NCBI GenBank assembly: GCA_019322805.1
Contig: JAHWIC010000007.1
Location: forward strand, 1 to 49,887
Reading direction: 5' to 3'
DNA length: 49,887 nucleotides
DNA from: Candidatus Woesearchaeota archaeon
GTDB lineage: Archaea > Nanobdellota > Nanobdellia > Woesearchaeales > JAHWIC01
Shown: positions 1-6,690 of the stretch, piece after piece
Position numbering within the stretch: position 1 is the stretch's first letter
Layout: each line of letters begins with the position of its first letter
Program-made: the position numbers and the translations under genes
The notes under the pieces: generated by a model
What the model was told of the DNA's origin: nothing
Databases searched by the model: none
What the model saw: the letters and a program-made list of their open reading frames with translations, nothing else

Positions 1-134
1 ACGTCACAGCAATGGTAATTGAAAACTACATTAAATATAGCCAGGGTCACTACCGCCTACCTAACAACCGCCAAAGGCAACTACCTGCTTTTGCCTAGCC
101 ACGGGATACCCCGCACTTTAGTGCGGGGAGGATG
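1..134 (+). mobile_element. Probable 3' end of an IS200/IS605-type tnpB element (remnant)
   Basis: A short GC-rich hairpin (CCCCGCAC-tttа-GTGCGGGG, about 110-128, four-base loop) is followed directly by GAGGATG. In TnpB-bearing IS200/IS605 elements a hairpin of this kind near the end of the guide-RNA/right-end region is commonly followed by a G-rich tail like this one. Upstream, one plus-strand frame stays open from the window edge and stops near 101; its residues do not let me identify TnpB. The element body would lie left of the window. Its end abuts the truncated dispersed repeat at 134-241, whose left half is missing, as expected if the insertion sequence landed in it. The assignment rests on resemblance only. 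Confidence 0.4.
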
Positions 135-241
135 TCATCCGCTTTCTTCCCTTTCAGATATGGAATAAAGGTGCACAGCGGATGATTTTTGCTTTAACCT
201 TTGCATCAAAGCAAAAATCGGATTTATTTTTCTTTATTGAT
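134..241 (+). repeat. Dispersed cloverleaf-like element, copy A (left half missing)
   Basis: This copy retains arm 2 (CATCCGCT 136-143 with AGCGGATG 177-184), arm 3 (GATTTTTGC 184-192 with GCAAAAATC 211-219), the 3' strand of the closing stem (TCGGATTT 218-225) and the right boundary ATTGAT at 236-241. Arm 1 and the 5' strand of the closing stem are absent; the sequence to the left resembles an insertion-sequence end instead. Arm 2 holds a further internal pairing (CCTTT with AAAGG). It lies just downstream of the minus-strand tRNA-Pro gene. Confidence 0.8.
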
Positions 242-282
242 TTTTCCTAATGATGCTTTTTATTTGAATGGGGCTACCCGGA

Positions 283-317
283 CTTTCTCCAGTGCCCCTT
301 GAGCATGAGGCTGCTGA
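283..317 (-). other. tRNA-Pro intron 2 (35 nt, in the T loop, position 59/60)
   Basis: Removal of these 35 nt restores a seven-base T loop and a perfect five-pair T stem. A relaxed bulge-helix-bulge is visible: TTC(A) with (A)GAA as central helix with one A-A mismatch, bulges AA|T and AG|T, the T stem as outer helix, and an inner hairpin with GCCTC pairing to GGGGC. The exact cut could shift by one or two bases because T and C recur at both junctions. Confidence 0.7.
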
Positions 318-375
318 TTTGAACCGGGGTCGTCTGGTCCCAAACCAGAAAGGATGTTCCAAGCTACCCTATAGC

Positions 376-403
376 ATAGCGTTATACGGTTAATCCATAC
401 AAT
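376..403 (-). other. tRNA-Pro intron 1 (28 nt, after tRNA nucleotide 3)
   Basis: The splice region forms a full bulge-helix-bulge. The exon-side AGTG (409-406) pairs with intron CGCT (381-378) as the four-base-pair central helix. The 5' bulge is GG|A and the 3' bulge is AT|G, each three bases with the cut after the second. The intron body is an eight-base-pair hairpin, TTGTATGG with CCGTATAA, loop ATTAA. An acceptor-stem insertion at 3/4 is a rare archaeal intron site, described mainly from Thermoproteales. Confidence 0.8.
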
Positions 404-422
404 CCCACTCTAAGGATAGCCT

Positions 423-1067
423 TTAGAGGAGAGATAGCCTTTGATTTTTAAATCTATCGGTAAAACCAACTTCTCTAGAGAATTTATTTAGACTGCCTTG
501 TTTAATCTTAAAATAGAGGCCTTTTGTTATTTTGCCGTCTTTTCTTTTGTTTCCTTTTATTAGCCAGGTTTTAGTAGAATTTATGCCTAGCTTGCCCAAC
601 ATAAATTTCATTTCTTCTAGGAATTGAAAGCCGTTATCAATAAGTTCCTCTATTTTGCACATTCCAAATCTTATTTTTGCTTGTTTCTCAAACCAAATGC
701 TGCCTTCACAATCAAAGGCTATTCTTAGGTACTCTCTGGATAACTCTTTATCAATTTTAATCCATTTAGGAATTAGAAAACTCTTAGTTACTTTACTCCC
801 TTTTGGAACTCCAATCTTCTCTAAAAACCGACCTATATCTACTTTAAAGACTCTATATTTATGACTTTCACCATAACCACTTCTTTCTTCTAACCTCCCC
901 TTAATTTTAAATTTTCTATATACAACCTTCTCAAAATCAGACAAAGCATCCCTATTTTTAGAACTTAAATAAAAGCATTTCAAGTCTTCTGCTAGGTGGC
1001 CATCAAATGTCAAATAACTTACTAATCTCACTAAGTCTTTATCAAGTTCTACCTTACTTTTTATCAT
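423..1067 (-). CDS. LAGLIDADG-family homing endonuclease
   Basis: The 214-residue protein carries two LAGLIDADG-type motifs. One lies at residues 14-25 (RLVSYLTFDGHL, acidic D22) and the other around residues 113-122 (LRIAFDCEG, acidic D119/E121), the layout of a single-chain double-motif enzyme. Such enzymes cut long asymmetric sites and spread their own gene or the intron that hosts them. The stop codon is only 16 nt upstream of the first base of tRNA-Pro on the same strand, so the gene probably shares a transcript with the intron-split tRNA. A TATA-like sequence (TTTATATAT on the plus strand, 1094-1102) sits about 27 nt upstream of the ATG, suggesting a nearly leaderless mRNA. The gene is AT-rich and intact. 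It is not inside either recognisable intron, which is unusual. Target site unknown. Confidence 0.85.
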   Translation of the reverse strand: MIKSKVELDKDLVRLVSYLTFDGHLAEDLKCFYLSSKNRDALSDFEKVVYRKFKIKGRLEERSGYGESHKYRVFKVDIGRFLEKIGVPKGSKVTKSFLIPKWIKIDKELSREYLRIAFDCEGSIWFEKQAKIRFGMCKIEELIDNGFQFLEEMKFMLGKLGINSTKTWLIKGNKRKDGKITKGLYFKIKQGSLNKFSREVGFTDRFKNQRLSLL

Positions 1068-1114
1068 TTTATCACTTCTATAAGTAGAACTCCTTTATAT
1101 ATCTCACGCGCGGT

Positions 1115-1140
1115 TGACCAGTGGGTAAAATGACCAGTGG
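1115..1140. repeat. Direct repeat TGACCAGTGG x2 between two divergent promoters
   Basis: TGACCAGTGG occurs at 1115-1124 and again at 1131-1140, with a 16-base period. It lies upstream of the homing endonuclease TATA box (minus strand) and upstream of the aRF1 TATA box (plus strand). It could be a regulator binding site or a trace of endonuclease target duplication. No function can be assigned from sequence alone. Confidence 0.5.
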
Positions 1141-1177
1141 TAATACAATTCTTGAAAATAACTACTTTATTGACAAT

Positions 1178-1187
1178 ATTTATAAAT
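1178..1187 (+). promoter_or_regulatory. TATA box for prf1 (leaderless start)
   Basis: ATTTATAAAT is centred about 27 nt upstream of the prf1 ATG. With standard archaeal spacing the transcript would start at or one or two bases before the ATG. No Shine-Dalgarno sequence is present, consistent with a leaderless mRNA. Confidence 0.6.
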
Positions 1188-1209
1188 CAGGGAATTTCCT
1201 AAAAACACT

Positions 1210-2307
1210 ATGGCACTAACTGAAAAACAAAAATATGAACTAAAGAAATTCATAAAGGAATTAGAATTACATAGAGGCAGGCATACAGAATTAGTTAGTG
1301 TATACATTCCTGCTGGTTATGACATGAATAAAATCATAAATCATTTAAGCCAAGAACAAGGTACTGCAACTAACATTAAATCTGCTTCTACAAGGAAGAA
1401 TGTGATAACAGCTCTTGAGAAGATGATACAGCATTTGAGGTTATTCAAACAAACACCTTCACATGGATTGGCTGTTTTTTCTGGAAATGTCTCAAAGAGG
1501 GAAGGCCAGGAAGATTTTAAGGTTTGGAGCATTGAGCCACCAGTGCCTCTTAAAACAAGAATATACAGGTGCGATAAGGAATTTGTCTTAGACTTATTGA
1601 GAGCCATGCTAGAGGTAAAAGAGGCTTACGGCTTGGTTGTTATTGACAGAAGAGATGCAAATATTGCTTTGCTCAGAGGCAAGACAATAATCCCTTTAAC
1701 CAAGACGCATTCAGAGGTTCCTGGAAAGTTTCGTGCCGGAGGCCAATCTGCTCAAAGATTCCATCGTATTATAGAAGGAGCTGCAAAGGACCATTACAGG
1801 AAGGTTGCAGACTATATGAAAGAACAATTCTTAGGATTAAAAGGCTTGAAAGGAATTATAGTTGGTGGTCCTGGCCCAACAAAACACGATTTCATAGAGC
1901 TTGGGAATATAACAAGCGAATTAAAGAAAAAGATCATAGCAGTCAAAGACCTTAGCTATACAGGGGACTTCGGATTGCAAGAATTAGTTGATAAAAGCCA
2001 GGATGTTTTAGCTCAGGAAGAAATTGCAGCTGAAAAGAAGATAATGGCTAAATTTTTTGATATATTAAGCAAAAAACCGGGCATGGTTTCTTATGGTGAG
2101 CAGGAGGTTATGAAAAACCTGAAATTGGGAGCAGTGGACACATTGCTTTTATCAGAAGACTTAGAAGATGAAAAAATAGAAGAGTTTGAAAAAGAAGCGA
2201 ATGTTGTGGGGACTACAGTTAATATTATCTCTACAGAAACAAGAGAAGGAGTGCAGCTAAGAGATATTGGGAAGGTAGCTGCTATATTGAGATATGAAGT
2301 ACAATGA
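1210..2307 (+). CDS. prf1: Peptide chain release factor aRF1
   Basis: This is the class I release factor of archaea, which recognises all three stop codons in the ribosomal A site and triggers peptidyl-tRNA hydrolysis. Diagnostic motifs are in order: NIKS at residues 55-58 and YRCDKEF at 119-125 (stop-codon recognition, domain 1), then GGQ at 177-179 (peptidyl-transferase centre, domain 2). The C-terminal domain follows. At 365 residues it is shorter than typical archaeal aRF1 (about 410-420), mainly by compact loops, with no sign of truncation. The ATG follows a well-placed TATA box. The downstream SprT-like gene overlaps the stop by an ATGA junction, so the two are translationally coupled. 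Confidence 0.96.
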   Translation: MALTEKQKYELKKFIKELELHRGRHTELVSVYIPAGYDMNKIINHLSQEQGTATNIKSASTRKNVITALEKMIQHLRLFKQTPSHGLAVFSGNVSKREGQEDFKVWSIEPPVPLKTRIYRCDKEFVLDLLRAMLEVKEAYGLVVIDRRDANIALLRGKTIIPLTKTHSEVPGKFRAGGQSAQRFHRIIEGAAKDHYRKVADYMKEQFLGLKGLKGIIVGGPGPTKHDFIELGNITSELKKKIIAVKDLSYTGDFGLQELVDKSQDVLAQEEIAAEKKIMAKFFDILSKKPGMVSYGEQEVMKNLKLGAVDTLLLSEDLEDEKIEEFEKEANVVGTTVNIISTETREGVQLRDIGKVAAILRYEVQ

Positions 2308-2984
2308 ACATAATTGAGAGAGCCTTTAGGGAGTTATATCCTGATAAAGAACCCAAATATAATTTTTCTCTTAAGTATTCTGCAAAATTTAAGCCTTATA
2401 ATGCAAATGTTAGACTAAGAGGAAACACCCTTATTTTTCATATGAGTAAGAAATGGAAGTCAGTAAGCAAGGAAATCCAGATTGGCTTAATCCAGGAGTT
2501 ACTGGTTAAGGTAACTAAGAATAGAGGAAGAACAAATAATATGGACCTATACAACATCTTTATTAAAAAAGCAGGACTGGCAGCTCCAAAAACAAAGACT
2601 GATGAATTCCTAGAGGAATCATTTAACAGGGTAAATGAAAAGTATTTTTATGGAATGATTGAAAAGCCAAACCTAGTGTGGCATAATTCCTCAAGCAGAC
2701 TTGGAACCTATGAATATGGTTCTGACACAATATCAATAACAACTGCTCTTAGAGATGTTGATTCAGAAATATTGGATTATGTAATGTATCATGAGATGCT
2801 GCACAAAAAGTACAAGTTTATTTCCAAGGATGGGAGGAATTATCACCATACAAGCCATTTTAAGAACAAGGAAAGAGAGTTTGAAAACCAGAAGGAGGTG
2901 GAGAAGAGACTAAAGCATTTACGAGCCCCAAGGCGACGAAATAAACCTGCTGGCTTATTCAAGAAATTATTCTACTTCCCTTAG
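2304..2984 (+). CDS. SprT-like zinc metallopeptidase domain protein
   Basis: The 226-residue protein has an HExxH zinc-protease motif (YHEMLHKKY, H163, E164, H167) and further candidate ligands downstream (H181, H182, H185) in a HHTSHFKNKE stretch, the arrangement seen in SprT/Spartan-type domains. The N-terminal half is basic and has no recognisable domain. The extreme C-terminus is very basic (LRAPRRRNK), which would suit nucleic acid or ribosome contact. It begins inside the aRF1 stop codon (ATGA). SprT relatives in eukaryotes digest DNA-protein crosslinks; no substrate can be assigned here. No signal peptide is present, so it is probably cytoplasmic. Confidence 0.7.
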   Translation: MNIIERAFRELYPDKEPKYNFSLKYSAKFKPYNANVRLRGNTLIFHMSKKWKSVSKEIQIGLIQELLVKVTKNRGRTNNMDLYNIFIKKAGLAAPKTKTDEFLEESFNRVNEKYFYGMIEKPNLVWHNSSSRLGTYEYGSDTISITTALRDVDSEILDYVMYHEMLHKKYKFISKDGRNYHHTSHFKNKEREFENQKEVEKRLKHLRAPRRRNKPAGLFKKLFYFP

Positions 2985-3062
2985 TTCCAAAAGCTTTAAA
3001 TATCAATCTTTTTTCCATAAAAAAGATAAAATTAATAAGAATTAGAAAAATAAGGTGATTTT

Positions 3063-3281
3063 ATGGCTAATATTAAATTACTGCCCTTGGCAGCTATGGA
3101 AAAGATTATTAAAAAGGCTGGTGGACCTGATATAAGGGTTTCTGATAAGGCAAAGGCTGCCTTAAAAGCTGTAATTGAGGAAAAGGCTGAAGAGATTGCT
3201 GAGAAGGCATGGCGCTTTGCAAGCCACGCTGGAAGAAAAACAGTTAAAGCATCTGATATAAAGTTAGCAGTTAGCAGATAA
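3063..3281 (+). CDS. Archaeal histone
   Basis: The 72-residue protein is a single histone fold of the HMf type: helix 1 (LPLAAMEKIIKKAG), the R-V-S-D loop, the long central helix (residues 27-52), then the loop ASHAGRKTVKASDIK and the last helix. The family forms dimers and longer stacks that wrap DNA, setting chromosome compaction. A TATA box (CTTTAAATA, about 2994-3002) lies roughly 64 nt upstream, so this mRNA probably has a leader, and GGTGAT at 3054-3059 is a good Shine-Dalgarno sequence. It stands at the head of a histone-eIF5A-L40e run with very short gaps. Confidence 0.95.
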   Translation: MANIKLLPLAAMEKIIKKAGGPDIRVSDKAKAALKAVIEEKAEEIAEKAWRFASHAGRKTVKASDIKLAVSR

Positions 3282-3292
3282 GGGTGGTGTTT

Positions 3293-3691
3293 ATGGCAAC
3301 AAAGATGGCTAGTGTTGGTGGCTTACAAAAAGGAAATTATGTTGTTATTGACGGGGCCGCATGCAGGGTCGTTGATACCCAGACCTCAAGACCCGGAAAA
3401 CATGGCCATGCAAAGGTAAGATTAAGTGCTGTAGGCCTTATAGATGAAAAGAAGCGCGTTGTTGTAATGCCAGGCCATGATAATATTGAGGTTCCTATAG
3501 TTGAGAAAAAATCTGCACAGGTTCTTTCAATCAGTGGCGATACAGCTAATGTAATGGATTCAGAAACCTATGAAACATTTGATTTAAAGATACCAGAGGA
3601 ACTAAAAGGCCAGGTTGTAGAAGGCTGCAATGTTCTTTATTGGGTAATACTTAATGATAAGGTAATGAAGCAGGTAAAATCAGAGGGTTAA
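3293..3691 (+). CDS. eif5A: Translation initiation factor 5A (aIF5A)
   Basis: aIF5A binds the ribosomal E site and relieves stalling at difficult peptide bonds. The hypusine/deoxyhypusine loop is TSRPGKHGHAK, with the modified lysine at K36 of the 132-residue form, in the N-terminal SH3-like domain; an OB-fold domain follows. The frame is open from a GTG at 3284, but GGTGGTG just before the ATG at 3293 is a Shine-Dalgarno sequence correctly placed for the ATG, so I use 3293. It follows the histone by about 11 nt and precedes L40e by one base, indicating one transcript. The modifying deoxyhypusine synthase is not in the window. Confidence 0.95.
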   Translation: MATKMASVGGLQKGNYVVIDGAACRVVDTQTSRPGKHGHAKVRLSAVGLIDEKKRVVVMPGHDNIEVPIVEKKSAQVLSISGDTANVMDSETYETFDLKIPEELKGQVVEGCNVLYWVILNDKVMKQVKSEG

Positions 3692-3692
3692 G

Positions 3693-3854
3693 ATGGTAAA
3701 GTTCGCAGAAGCAGAAGCAAGAAGGTTTCATGGAGTGTTTGTTTGTAAGAAGTGCGGAACTAAGATAAAGTCTTCACCCATGAAGATAGCTGCTGGTAAA
3801 GTGCATTGCAGGAAGTGCAAAGCAAAGGTATTTAGATCTGTTAGAAAGAAATAA
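3693..3854 (+). CDS. rpl40e: Ribosomal protein eL40 (L40e)
   Basis: This 53-residue gene is easily missed by size. The protein begins MVKFAEAEARRF, the conserved start of archaeal L40e, and has two CxxC pairs (CKKC at 18-21 and CRKC at 39-42) forming a zinc ribbon, with a strongly basic tail. In eukaryotes it is the ribosomal part of the ubiquitin-L40 fusion; archaea encode it alone. It starts one base after the aIF5A stop, so it is co-transcribed and probably translationally coupled. Confidence 0.92.
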   Translation: MVKFAEAEARRFHGVFVCKKCGTKIKSSPMKIAAGKVHCRKCKAKVFRSVRKK

Positions 3855-3880
3855 ATACTAGTATCTGTATGGTAAAATAA

Positions 3881-5089
3881 ATGGATTCCCAAATTATTGC
3901 TGCCATAATCTTCTTTCTTTTAATGGGCTTATTCTTGCTTATCCAGAGAAAAAGGGTGCAGGTACAGAAGATTCTTTTTCCTGTTCTTTATTTTGTTCTT
4001 TACAGGACAAGGGTTGGATTAAGATTAATGAATTCTATGGCGAAAAGGCATCCCAGACTTATTAGGGGATTGAGTTATGCAGGAGTTATTATTGGCTTTT
4101 TTGGGATGGTTTTTATCTCTTTCGCGCTGATTAAAAATATTTATCAGCTTCTTGTTACTCCGACTGCTGCTCCTGGCGTTGGTTTAGTGCTTCCTTTTAA
4201 GGTCAAGGGTGCATTCTTTGTCCCATTCTTTTACTGGATAATCTCCATCTTTATCATAGCTGTTGTTCACGAGTTTTCCCATGGTGTTGTAGCGAGGGCT
4301 TATAACCTAAAGATAAAATCCAGCGGACTGGCCTTTTTAGGAATCTTGCTTCCAGTTATTCCTGCAGCTTTTGTAGAGCCTGATGAAAAGAGGATAGAAA
4401 AAAGGCCTCGTAAGGAACAGTTAAGTGTTTTTGCAGCAGGCCCGTTCTCAAATGTAATCTTGGGTGTTTTGTTTCTACTGATATTATTATTCTTAGGTGC
4501 TCCGCTTGTAAATGCAGTTCTTGACTTTAATGGTGTGAGTATAAATGGTTTTATTAGGGATAGTAATAATATGACATTGCCTGCTGAGGAAGCGGGTATA
4601 ACTAAAGGAGAAATTGTAAAAGAAATAGATGGAATAGAGATAAATTATCTTTACAATTTCTCTATGTTGCTGCAGAACAGAACTCCTGGTGACAGCATTT
4701 TTATTGTTACAGATAAAGGAAGCTATGATATAACCCTTACAAATAATCCTGAAGATATAAATCGTTCTTATCTTGGTGTTTATGTCCAGCAGAATGCAGA
4801 CATTAAACAGTCTTTTGTAGATAAATATGGTTTGTTTACAGCTAAAACTGTTCTTTGGTTTACTGGGTCGCCAGCGCGTTATGGTCTTATTTTCTGGCTT
4901 TATGTACTTAATATAGGTATTGGTTTGTTTAATCTAGTTCCTTTAGGCCCTTTGGATGGCGGAAGAATGTTAAATACTGCTTTGAAGAAATACTTTAAGA
5001 AAGAAAAGGCCCAGAAGATATTTACTTATGTCAGCACTTTCTTTTTGAGTTTGATACTGATAAATATACTCTCTGCTTTTTTTAGATAA
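3881..5089 (+). CDS. Site-2 protease family (M50) intramembrane metalloprotease
   Basis: A 402-residue polytopic membrane protein. The first metal-binding motif is HEFSH (H130, E131, H134) inside a transmembrane helix, and the partner motif is LGPLDGGR (D359) in a later helix, together the M50 active site. A PDZ-like domain sits between them (about residues 215-305), preceded by a loop containing PDEKR. Additional N-terminal helices at about 5-22 and 65-90 resemble the archaeal S2P group. Members cut transmembrane substrates such as anti-sigma or membrane-bound regulators; the substrate here is unknown. It follows L40e by 26 nt and converges with the gcv operon. Confidence 0.9.
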   Translation: MDSQIIAAIIFFLLMGLFLLIQRKRVQVQKILFPVLYFVLYRTRVGLRLMNSMAKRHPRLIRGLSYAGVIIGFFGMVFISFALIKNIYQLLVTPTAAPGVGLVLPFKVKGAFFVPFFYWIISIFIIAVVHEFSHGVVARAYNLKIKSSGLAFLGILLPVIPAAFVEPDEKRIEKRPRKEQLSVFAAGPFSNVILGVLFLLILLFLGAPLVNAVLDFNGVSINGFIRDSNNMTLPAEEAGITKGEIVKEIDGIEINYLYNFSMLLQNRTPGDSIFIVTDKGSYDITLTNNPEDINRSYLGVYVQQNADIKQSFVDKYGLFTAKTVLWFTGSPARYGLIFWLYVLNIGIGLFNLVPLGPLDGGRMLNTALKKYFKKEKAQKIFTYVSTFFLSLILINILSAFFR

Positions 5090-5092
5090 GAA

Positions 5093-6517
5093 TCATTTCT
5101 TCCATCTAAGGTCTGGCTCTCTTGCTGCCTTTACTGCATCTAATCTTTTAACTGGCATGTTTTGAGGAGCTGTTTTGACTATTTCTGGATTCTTTTCTGC
5201 TTCTTGTTTTATCTTGAGCATAGCGTCTATAAATGAATCCATTGTTTCCCTGCTTTCTGTTTCAGTTGGCTCAATCATTATTGCGCCATGGACAATTAAT
5301 GGGAAATAAACTGTTGGTGCATGAAAACCAAAGTCAAGCAGCCTTTTTGCAATATCATTTGTTGTTACATCATTTGGCATTCCTTTATCTGATAAAACAA
5401 ATTCATGTTTGCAATTGTTATCATAAGGCAGGTCATAGTGTTTCTTTAATTTCTCTTTCATGTAGTTTGCATTTATTACAGAAGCCTCTCCTACTGCACG
5501 CAGACCGTCTGCACCAAGAGCTTTTATGTAGGCATAAGCTTTAACCATTACTCCAAAATTGCCGTAAAAAGCCTTTAATCTTCCGATTGAATTTTTATTA
5601 TTATAATTTAATTGATATTTTTTATTGATTTTTTCTATTGTTGGAACTGGTAAGAATGGAATTAACTCTTTTTTTACTCCGACTGGTCCAGAGCCAGGAC
5701 CGCCACAGCCATGTGGCGTGGAGAATGTTTTGTGAAGGTTAAGATGCAGAATATCAACTCCCATATCGCCTGGTTTTGCAATACCAAGTAAGGCATTCAT
5801 GTTTGCTCCATCCATATAAACTAAGCTTCCATTATCATGCACGAGCTTTGTTATTTCAAGGATTTTTTCTTCAAAAATTCCTAATGTATTTGGAATTGTA
5901 AGCATAACAGCAGCAACATCTGGTGCAAGTTCTCTTTTTAGGTCATTTATATCAACCTGGCCCTTTTCATTGCTCTTTAGAGTTAGAGTTTCAAACCCGC
6001 ACATAGTTGAAGAAGCGGGATTTGTTCCGTGAGACGAATCTGGTGTGATTATCTTGGTTCTTTTTTCTCCTTTTTTCTTGAAATAAGCCTTTACCAACAT
6101 TAAACCAGTTAATTCACCATGAGCGCCTGCAGCAGGCTGTAAGGTAAACTTGTCCATTCCAGTTATTTCTGACAAATCTCTTTCTAATTCGTACATTAAT
6201 TGCAAGCAGCCTTGTGCGTTTTGATAAGGATGAATGTTAGTAAAGCCAGGTAGTTTTGCCAGGTCTTCATTTATCTTTGGATTATACTTCATTGTGCAGG
6301 AACCAAGAGGATAAAAGCCGTTGTCGACTCCATAATTTCTCTTTGATAATGCAGTATAATGTCTTGCAATATCAACTTCACTCAGTTCCGGAAGTTTAAT
6401 CGATTCTCTTAGAAGATATTTTGGAATAATTTCTTGTTTAGGAACATCTAATTTAGGCAAACTTACTCCTTTTCTTCCTGGTTTTGATTTTTGAAAAATT
6501 AAATCCATTTTTATCAT
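5093..6517 (-). CDS. gcvPB: Glycine dehydrogenase (decarboxylating) subunit 2
   Basis: This is the pyridoxal-phosphate-bearing half of the P-protein, which decarboxylates glycine and passes the aminomethyl group to lipoyl GcvH. The PLP lysine is in HLNLHKTFSTPHG (K263), followed by the glycine-rich GCGGPGSGPVGV loop. Length (474 residues) is normal for split GcvPB. It is the last gene of a minus-strand gcvT-gcvH-gcvPA-gcvPB run, but 165 nt holding dispersed repeat copy B separate it from gcvPA, so its expression may differ from the upstream genes. The start is either the first ATG or the one three codons later; no Shine-Dalgarno sequence distinguishes them. Confidence 0.95.
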   Translation of the reverse strand: MIKMDLIFQKSKPGRKGVSLPKLDVPKQEIIPKYLLRESIKLPELSEVDIARHYTALSKRNYGVDNGFYPLGSCTMKYNPKINEDLAKLPGFTNIHPYQNAQGCLQLMYELERDLSEITGMDKFTLQPAAGAHGELTGLMLVKAYFKKKGEKRTKIITPDSSHGTNPASSTMCGFETLTLKSNEKGQVDINDLKRELAPDVAAVMLTIPNTLGIFEEKILEITKLVHDNGSLVYMDGANMNALLGIAKPGDMGVDILHLNLHKTFSTPHGCGGPGSGPVGVKKELIPFLPVPTIEKINKKYQLNYNNKNSIGRLKAFYGNFGVMVKAYAYIKALGADGLRAVGEASVINANYMKEKLKKHYDLPYDNNCKHEFVLSDKGMPNDVTTNDIAKRLLDFGFHAPTVYFPLIVHGAIMIEPTETESRETMDSFIDAMLKIKQEAEKNPEIVKTAPQNMPVKRLDAVKAAREPDLRWKK

Positions 6518-6540
6518 TGTTTTAAATCATTATCAATGAA

Positions 6541-6690
6541 ATCAATTAATAAATGAAAATAAATCTGAAAATTCCTTTCACAACCATTGTAATGGAATTT
6601 TCATCCGCTTACTTTGGCTTAAGACAGCGGATGATTTTTGCCTTAGCGTTTGCATTAAGCAAAAATCGGATTTGTTTTTTGACTATTGAT
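6541..6690 (+). repeat. Dispersed cloverleaf-like element, copy B
   Basis: The closing stem is AAATCTGA (6561-6568) with TCGGATTT (6666-6673). Arm 1 is GAAAATTCC (6567-6575) with GGAATTTTC (6594-6602), arm 2 CATCCGCT (6602-6609) with AGCGGATG (6626-6633), and arm 3 GATTTTTGC (6633-6641) with GCAAAAATC (6659-6667). The arms abut with almost no linker. The outer borders are ATCAAT (6541) and ATTGAT (6690). Its right border supplies the last codons and stop of gcvPA (stop at 6683-6685), so the insertion probably replaced the original gene end. Confidence 0.88.

Larger units (their letters stand above)
269..406 (-). tRNA. tRNA-Pro (anticodon UGG), interrupted by two introns
   Basis: Read on the minus strand, mature exons are 406-404, 375-318 and 282-269, 75 nt in total. 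The acceptor stem is perfect once spliced: GGG (406-404) plus GCTA (375-372) pairs with TAGCCCC (276-270), with discriminator A at 269 and no encoded CCA. The anticodon arm is TCTGG / loop TTTGGGA / CCAGA, anticodon TGG at 342-340. The T stem CCCGG (328-324) pairs with CCGGG (281-277) and the T loop TTCAAAT is restored by splicing. Without removing the introns neither the acceptor nor the T stem forms, which is why a simple scan could miss this gene. The first exon is only three nucleotides long. Isotype comes from the anticodon. Confidence 0.85.

Noticed and set aside
376..1067. Homing endonuclease as the content of a long tRNA intron
   Set aside because: A complete bulge-helix-bulge and a matching GGG exon lie downstream of the endonuclease stop at 404-406, and no GGGG or GGGGCTA exon is found upstream of the gene.
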